This document shows positions 58,067-64,000 of a stretch of DNA of 64,000 nt, piece by piece. The stretch spans positions 5,783,322 through 5,847,321 of the forward strand of contig NC_091230.1 of assembly GCF_040958095.1 (NCBI RefSeq). Reading direction: 5' to 3'. The notes under the pieces are model-generated. The model made no database searches. It was not told the DNA's origin and saw only the letters and a list, made by a program, of their open reading frames with translations. How positions within the stretch are numbered: position 1 is the first letter of the stretch; each line of letters starts with the position of its first letter. The stretch is from Procambarus clarkii. Taxonomy: Eukaryota > Arthropoda > Malacostraca > Decapoda > Cambaridae. The translations under genes were made by a program, and so were the position numbers.

Positions 58067-59722
58067 CAGTCTTATGATCCAGCATACACCAGTATGACTG
58101 GTATACGCTGTGATCATACCTTAATTATATAATTCATTATAACATTGTATCACCATTATAAATTCATTTTATGTCCTTGATACATTATTATGCAAATAGG
58201 TTTCATGTATTACTGTACTATGGGTCTTGTATAATAATACATAGGATAGTAATACGTATTTGTTAAAATGTCAAGTGAATTAGGCTGCTGTTGGTTGTTT
58301 GATATTGTAATACTTTGTATTGTAAGGATATATCCTCATAGGCAGCGTTATCAGATCATGTTGCGTTATATTACATTATACTTGGATCATTGTATAACTA
58401 CGTATTGATGAATATTGTGTTAGTGCTAACGTTTGAGCCGGCTGGCTAGGATAAATTCATTTGAATCCTCCCCCATCCCCCCTTCCCCCCCCAATCCCAT
58501 CTGCTCGCCTGTCGAGATTATGTATTGACAAGTCGAGTAGATTGGAATTATTTGTTTGTATCTTCTGTATATTATTCTTCTTCATTGTGTGCCTATATGC
58601 TTATACCATTTTATATTGTGAGTTCTATATTGTGATGCTCATTACATCTGTGTATGCTCAAGGATCTATTCAGTTGTAATTTTAGTTTTGTGAGTTAGAA
58701 AGTTTGAAAGAGAACTTGACGGTTAGGTGAGGTGTTGGTATCGGTGCGCGCCCCTCTTCCGCCCGCGGCGCCGACACCATTGGTCTGTAGATTTTGGTTC
58801 AGAACGCACGCGGGTCAGTCCGACTCCTGGTGTCTGGAAATTTGTTAGTCTACAGACCCTGTATTCATATTTAATTAAACTGAGAGTACTGTATGGTGAT
58901 GGATCAGGAATAATATGGTTGTTCACCTATTTTGGAGCGTTTGTGGAACCGGTGGTGACTTTATTTTGTGTAAGCAATTTTCAAATTCTATAGAGACGCA
59001 TGTTGGCCCGTCCTTCATTGGTGTAGTGATGGGTAGCTGAGGACTTTACTGTGATCTTAAGTGTCCTTACTGGGGACCTGACTCCTCCCCCACTTAATTG
59101 TGTCACCCGTACTGTTTTCTTGACCTTAGTGTTGGAAATTTTCCAAAACTAATACATTATTTCTTGTATTATAATCCATCATCGTTGTATTAATCGTAGT
59201 GATTACTAACGCTACTAATTTGTAGAATTAATCCAAAATTAATGTTTCCATTGTAAGGACATATTTGCCAGAGTCTTCCTTGTCAGAGTGACGACATGAG
59301 GAACGACAGGCTAAAACGTGAATCTCATAGATTTAATGGATTTATATATGGATTTAATATCCACAGAATAAATCTCATGGATTTAATGTCAAACCACTTG
59401 CTCTACCCAGTTTCCACTTTAACTCAAAAAGAGGTTGTCCTTAGTAGCAATCGAAATAGTATCAACTTAAATGATTTACATTAGTCAAGTTTTCCCACAC
59501 TTAGATTATACAAGGAACTAGTGTCCCACAGCGCTAACATGGAGTCACTAGTGTCAGCTAGCCCTTTGATTTATGCTACTGTAATTATTGTTCCATATGA
59601 ACAATGTAATAAGACCACTGTGATTATATCCCGATGAGTACTTAAATTTATGCTACTGAGATTAGTGTACCAGATGAACACAGAAGTAGGAGTATGGAGA
59701 TTTTGTGAATGAATATGCATGC
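58067..59722. other. Unassigned 1.65 kb
   Basis: No gene recognised. Short ORFs (up to 88 codons) over 58461-58993 lack features. The sequence is AT-rich with a CG-rich island at 58740-58830 and could be an old LTR, but no paired ends were found. Confidence 0.4.
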
Positions 59723-59857
59723 AGAAAATCCATAGAAATAGAAATGGAAGATGAACGTTTCGGCCGATCAAGACCGTTGTCAACATCAGTCTGGTGGTGA
59801 CAACGGCGTTGATCGGCCGAAACGTTCATCTTCCTTTTCCACTTCTAAGATTTTGCG
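59723..59857. repeat. Inverted repeat, arms about 60 bp
   Basis: The arms 59723-59784 and 59797-59857 pair imperfectly at the outside and perfectly over GGAAGATGAACGTTTCGG and CCGATCAA, with a loop around ATCAGTCTGG. A dispersed repeat end duplicated head to head. Confidence 0.8.
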
Positions 59858-59894
59858 CATACAAATTATCAGTGTTCCGGGTTCGTCAATTGCA

Positions 59895-59896
<2 letters not shown>

Positions 59897-59982
<86 letters not shown>
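59897..59982. repeat. (TA)n microsatellite
   Basis: Pure TA, next to the 3' end of a minus-strand PLE. Confidence 0.95.
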
Positions 59983-59984
<2 letters not shown>

Positions 59985-59986
<2 letters not shown>

Positions 59987-60562
59987 GCAATTTATATTTT
60001 GGTAGCAGTCTTTCCTGTAGACATATATTATTAAATATGACCGAAAAAGTAAGATTAATAATTCTAACACGAATTTTCTCGATCTTTCTTATGTTTCTTT
60101 TCACTGTTGATGGTAACTGAAAAATAAATTCTCCAAAATTAATTTTTATTTCTATTCTGACGCGACACTTGAACGCGTTTCGTAATAACTTATTACATTT
60201 TCAAAGACTTTAGTTTACACACACACACACAACTATAACTGAAGAGTTTAAACAGCTTCGATTTTATGCCTGCATTTGGGTGAGGTGATATGTTACAACA
60301 GTTTTGGATGAGGTGAAAACAAACTTTCAACACAAGACAGAATACGAAACAATGGGTATAATATTTTGTAAGTTAAAGGGAAGAATGGAAGTAACTGCAA
60401 AGGGCCTATTGGTCCATATTTCTTGATGCTTCTATATTGGTGCGGAGTCTTGAAGTGGGTAGAATATAGTTGTGCATTAATTGGCTGTTGATTGCTGGTG
60501 TCGACTTCTTAATGTGTAGTGCCTCGCAGATATCTGCTGCTATTGCTGTATCGCTGTTGCTT
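59985..60562 (-). pseudogene. Penelope-like element 3' end, minus strand
   Basis: On the minus strand: DICEALHIKKSTPAINSQLM, then LPTS and the PLE 3' region with the hammerhead-like fold, ending GCTACCAAAATATAAATTGC at (TA)n. Same order as 12480-13013. It carries (AC)n at 60222-60232. The 5' part is inverted (next entry). Confidence 0.8.
60152..60213 (-). ncRNA. Hammerhead-like fold, second copy
   Basis: On the minus strand the order is as at 12794-12852: AGTCT, TTGAAAAT, stem II GTAAT/ATTAC (one pair longer than copy 1), GAAA, stem III ACGCG/CGCGT with a different loop (TTCAAGTGT), TC, AGAAT. Stem I has one mismatch. The core has the same deviations as the first copy. Confidence 0.5.
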
Positions 60563-60690
60563 TAACAGGGCTCCATTAAGGAACATATAATCTCTTCCCA
60601 CAACCAGACCATCACCAGAGAAGTCTGAAAAAAAACCACGGAAATTATCGATAGATACAGCGATAGCAGGTGGCTAGATATCTGCGAGGC
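60563..60690 (+). pseudogene. Penelope-like element segment in opposite orientation
   Basis: Plus-strand QQ/RALH-type reading of the PLE part GSIKEHIISSHNQTITREV, then IIDRYSDSRWLDICEA, with a stop in between. It ends where the minus-strand piece begins in element coordinates. This is the pattern left by twin priming: 5' segment inverted against the 3' segment. Confidence 0.75.
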
Positions 60691-60727
60691 ACATATATAA
60701 TATAATATAATATAATATAATATATAA
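60691..60727. repeat. (TATAA)n microsatellite
   Basis: Short run of TATAA steps. Confidence 0.9.
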
Positions 60728-60728
60728 T

Positions 60729-61407
60729 TGTGACGGGAAAGTGTTGGAGTATAGATGTTCGGCAGTCCTCCAATGGCAGGTGTCAATGCCTGGTCACACT
60801 TACAAAAAAAAAGATAGACTGCTTGCCTGTTGTCTGTGGTAAGTGAGAGGGAGGAACACGTAAAACACAAAGTATGAACAATGAAACTTTAATATATTTA
60901 CTTTAACCATAAATGAAAATAAAGACAAATCTCGGGTAAATAACTGGTGTATTAAAATGACAAAGATAAATGCAAAAACACAATAGATTAAATATTATAA
61001 TGGTGAAATGGTGCTGAGAATATTGGCTTTAGCTGAGACCTCCCTTAGTATACGAAAGCCAGAGAGAGATGTCAAATCTAAGAGCACAAAGAATATTCTG
61101 AAGTTGATAGCTGGTCAGGCTCAGACGTCGACTCAGGTAGATGGCGCTGAGGTGCAGGGTGCAGGTGCGTGGTCGGCGAGTCACCAATCAGGAGCAGGCA
61201 GGCTGGGATGGGTAGTTTGCTGGTTGACGACGAGCCGGTGTGGAGGGTGTGTGGAGTTGGGGGGTTCTTGGGTACGTTTTGCCTCCTGGTCAAAACGTTT
61301 TGTGCTACCGGTGACGTATCTTGAATGTAGTATCTTATACTTGTATATATAATGTAACTTTAAGTAGGGAAGAGCAGGCTCAATCTCTCTTGAAAGAGAT
61401 TGTCACA
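60729..61407. mobile_element. Candidate solo LTR, 679 bp
   Basis: Starts TGTGACGGGAAAGTG, ends GATTGTCACA: 6-bp inverted ends with TG/CA. No internal region, no coding. TTTAATATATTTAC (60891) on the plus strand would be a reverse polyadenylation or promoter patch, which favours the minus orientation. The flanks ATAAT and ATGTA do not form a clear target duplication, so this is tentative. Confidence 0.45.
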
Positions 61408-61419
61408 ATGTATATAATA

Positions 61420-61426
61420 TATATAT

Positions 61427-61502
<76 letters not shown>
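61420..61502. repeat. (TA)n microsatellite
   Basis: TA repeat directly left of a TTAGG-bearing element. Confidence 0.95.
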
Positions 61503-61506
<4 letters not shown>

Positions 61507-61909
61507 GTACCTAATAGCCAGAACGCACTTCTCAGCCTACTATGCAAGGCCCATTTTGCCTAATAAGCCAAGTTTTCCTGAATTAATATATTTTCTCAAT
61601 TTTTTTTCTTATGAAATGATAAAGCTACCCATTTCATTACGTATGAGGCAAAAAAAAATTATTGGAGTTAAAATTAACGTAGATATATGACCGAACCTAA
61701 CCAACCCTACCTAACCTAACCTAACCTATCTTTATAGGTTAGGTTAGGTAGCCGAAAATGTTAGGTTAGGTTAGGTAGCCGAAAATGTTAGGTTAGGTTA
61801 GGTAGGTTAGGTAGTCCAAAAAACATTATTTTATGAAAACTTGGCTTATTAGGCAAAATGGGCCTTGCATAGTAGGCTGAGAAGTGCGTTCTGGCTATTA
61901 GGTACGACA
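61503..61909. mobile_element. TTAGG-bearing TIR element, copy 2
   Basis: 407 bp, TGTCGTACCTAATAGCC to ATTAGGTACGACA. Same TIRs as 148-519. The core has a longer TTAGG region (61734-61812) with a duplicated GTAGCCGAAAATG block. Flanked by TA on both sides. Confidence 0.75.
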
Positions 61910-61933
61910 TGTATATATATATATATATGTATA

Positions 61934-62006
<73 letters not shown>

Positions 62007-62061
62007 TATATATATAATATATATATATATAATATATATATATATAATATATATATGTATA

Positions 62062-62142
<81 letters not shown>
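61910..62142. repeat. (TA)n microsatellite with ATGTATA and ATAATATA variants
   Basis: Joins two TTAGG-bearing elements. Confidence 0.95.
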
Positions 62143-62628
<486 letters not shown>

Positions 62629-63312
62629 GTGTAGTGCCTCGCTGATGTCGAGCCACCTGCTATTGCTGTACCTATCGATGATTTCTATGTTGTTTGTTAA
62701 GATTTCTCTGGTGATGGTCTGGTTGTGAAAAGAGATTATATGTTCCTTGATGGCACCCTGTTGCGTATGCATTGTTAGTCGGCTGGAAAGAGACGTTGTC
62801 GTCTTGCCTATATACCGAGTTTTTTTGGGCTTACAGTCCTCAAGTGGGCATTTAAATATATAGACGACGTTGTTCTCCTTCAAAGCGTTCAGCTTTGTGT
62901 CTGAGGAGTTTTTCATAAGAAGATTGGCTGTTTTTTTTATAATAAATTATCAATTGTATTTTCTGATTTTTGGCTGTAGGGATGACGTTCCTATCAACAG
63001 TATCTTTCAGGACCCTTTCCTCCGTTTTATGAGCCGTCGAAGAGAAGTTCCTGTAAAATAGTCTAGTAGGGGGTACAAATTTGTGTTGGTTGACTCTTCA
63101 GAGGTTGCATGGCATTTCAGTTTTCATTTTATGATGTCTTCAACGAAACCGTTAGAAAAGCCGTTGTTGACTGCCTTATCCTACAGAGTTCTTCATCGAC
63201 TTCTTTCCATCCTGAGCTGTGGCTGAGAGCACGGTCGATGTAAGCATTGACAACACTCCTCTTGTACCTGTATGGGCAGTCACTATTGGCATTGAGGCAC
63301 ATTCCTATGTTT
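62629..63312 (-). pseudogene. Penelope-like element, minus strand: post-RT linker and GIY-YIG domain
   Basis: Minus strand from 63312: CLNANSDCPYRYKRSVVNAY and SHSSGWKEVDEELCRI (linker after the RT), a frameshifted section, then LNALKENNVVYIFKCPLEDC, YIGKTTTSLSSRLTMH and QQGAIKEHIISFHNQ, ending SRWLDISEALHI where (TA)n begins. The N-terminal RT and the 3' region are missing. This uninterrupted copy shows what the Gypsy insertion at 1123 disrupted. Dead by frameshifts. Confidence 0.85.
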
Positions 63313-63345
63313 AAACATATGTTTAAACATGTTTAAACATACAAC

Positions 63346-63420
63346 ATCAAATGAACAAATCTTCAAGGGCCGTGACGAGGATTGAAGCCCGAGTTGTGTA
63401 AAACCCTGGTTTTTGTCTTG
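63346..63420 (-). mobile_element. tRNA-derived SINE scrap, minus strand
   Basis: On the minus strand GGCTTCAATCCTCGTCACGG matches the box B region of the SINE at 63477-63551. Confidence 0.55.
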
Positions 63421-63476
63421 GAGAGACTGCAGGATCCAGTAAGTTCAGTAGAACTTCGGTTTCAACTCTTTTTGAC

Positions 63477-63551
63477 CATGTCGTAGCTCAGTCGATTAAG
63501 GCAGCGTCTGGGATGCTCCTGGATGCAGGTTCGAATCCTCGTCACGGCCCT
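63477..63551 (+). mobile_element. tRNA-derived SINE head (tRNA-like)
   Basis: Box A-like TAGCTCAGTCGATTAAGG and a perfect box B GGTTCGAATCC; an anticodon-like stem AGCG/TGCT can form with loop TCTGGGA, but position 33 is C rather than T and the acceptor stem does not close. Followed by CTTGTGGATTTGTCCACC. I take it as a SINE head and not a functional tRNA gene. Confidence 0.6.
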
Positions 63552-64000
63552 TGTGGATTTGTCCACCTTGAGAACATTGTATACAGCACCTCAAGAAGAT
63601 TGTATACACCACCTTGAGAACACTGACGAAAATCTGGAAATAGAACAGTGGCTATTCGGGCAGGTGTTGTGTACCCATCGCACATTAATAAATAAAAAAA
63701 TGCTTCTGTCCTACATTGTTAGAGCTGCGGGTAAAAACCAAAGAGAATAAAAACTTCAAACATTTAATACAACAAAAATGACTTTATTATTACACCAGAA
63801 TAATAATTAATAAATAATGAAAACAAAACCCTTAGTCACTTGGCTTTACACAAGATCAAAAAGAGAAATATATATAGAAGTGAAATTTATGTTAATAACA
63901 TTGGTTGCAAGTAAATTCTTCATACAGAAGCTGTATACGTCTACTGTCACCCAAGGGAGCGAGAGTAGATGTTACAGCTGAGTGCACTCGAAGGAAAATC
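63552..64000. other. Unassigned end of window
   Basis: Two similar phrases of CACCTTGAGAACA/TTGTATACA (63561-63625) form a short direct repeat. Otherwise nothing recognised. Confidence 0.4.

Noticed and set aside
58063..59102. Possible LTR beginning TGTGACAGTC after the 38-bp array
   Set aside because: No matching inverse end or target duplication found; TGTGAC is also part of the satellite unit.
63477..63551. Functional tRNA gene
   Set aside because: Boxes A and B are good but the acceptor stem does not pair and the base before the anticodon is wrong; an inverted scrap nearby shows it is a repeat.

Overview
The window looks like nuclear DNA from a decapod crustacean, probably crayfish-like. 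The grounds are arthropod-type TTAGG motifs, Penelope-like elements with a GIY-YIG domain, CR1/L2-like and Jockey-like LINEs, several tRNA-derived SINEs of types I associate with decapods, long (TA)n and (CA)n tracts, and very dense minisatellites. The assignment rests on repeat content only. I found no host protein-coding gene, no rRNA gene and no convincing functional tRNA gene. Every ORF over about 200 codons is either a transposon protein or an artefact of a tandem repeat whose unit keeps reading frames open.

Layout, left to right. 1-720: inverted-terminal-repeat elements carrying TTAGG runs, set in (TA)n. 718-13013: a Penelope-like element (PLE) cut in two by a complete Ty3/Gypsy-type LTR retrotransposon (1123-12381). 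The LTRs are 1242 bp and almost identical, the target duplication is GCAT, gag is short, and pol lies in the same frame behind one TGA. 13014-19785: (TA)n, a 19-bp and a 43-bp minisatellite, a SINE and fragments. 19786-25660: a dispersed repeat and a decayed minus-strand LINE. 25770-32665: a run of plus-strand CR1/L2-like LINE copies separated by (CA)n tracts, one of them hit by a 371-bp foldback element. 32680-39410: six minisatellites in close succession. 39478-42340: a non-autonomous Helitron with a second, inverted Helitron of the same family inside it, which itself carries a SINE. 42501-43534: a solo LTR. 43722-47900: a SINE, a decayed LINE and unassigned sequence. 47907-51240: two G-rich minisatellites. 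51245-52915: a decayed Jockey-like LINE split by a 109-bp retroposon. 54508-58066: two related CA-rich minisatellites. 59723-63552: an inverted repeat, PLE pieces in opposite orientations, a candidate solo LTR, two more TTAGG-bearing elements in (TA)n, another PLE and SINE heads.

How the parts relate: this is a layered graveyard of insertions, not an operon-like system. Orders of events can be read directly: Gypsy into PLE; Helitron into Helitron and then SINE into the inner Helitron; foldback element into LINE; retroposon into LINE. The points I find most interesting are the hammerhead-like fold in the PLE 3' region (two copies), the same-frame gag-TGA-pol arrangement in a very young Gypsy copy, the nested Helitrons with exact A/T target sites, and the repeated association of PLEs and TTAGG-bearing elements with (TA)n. 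About a fifth of the window is minisatellite (my estimate from array lengths).
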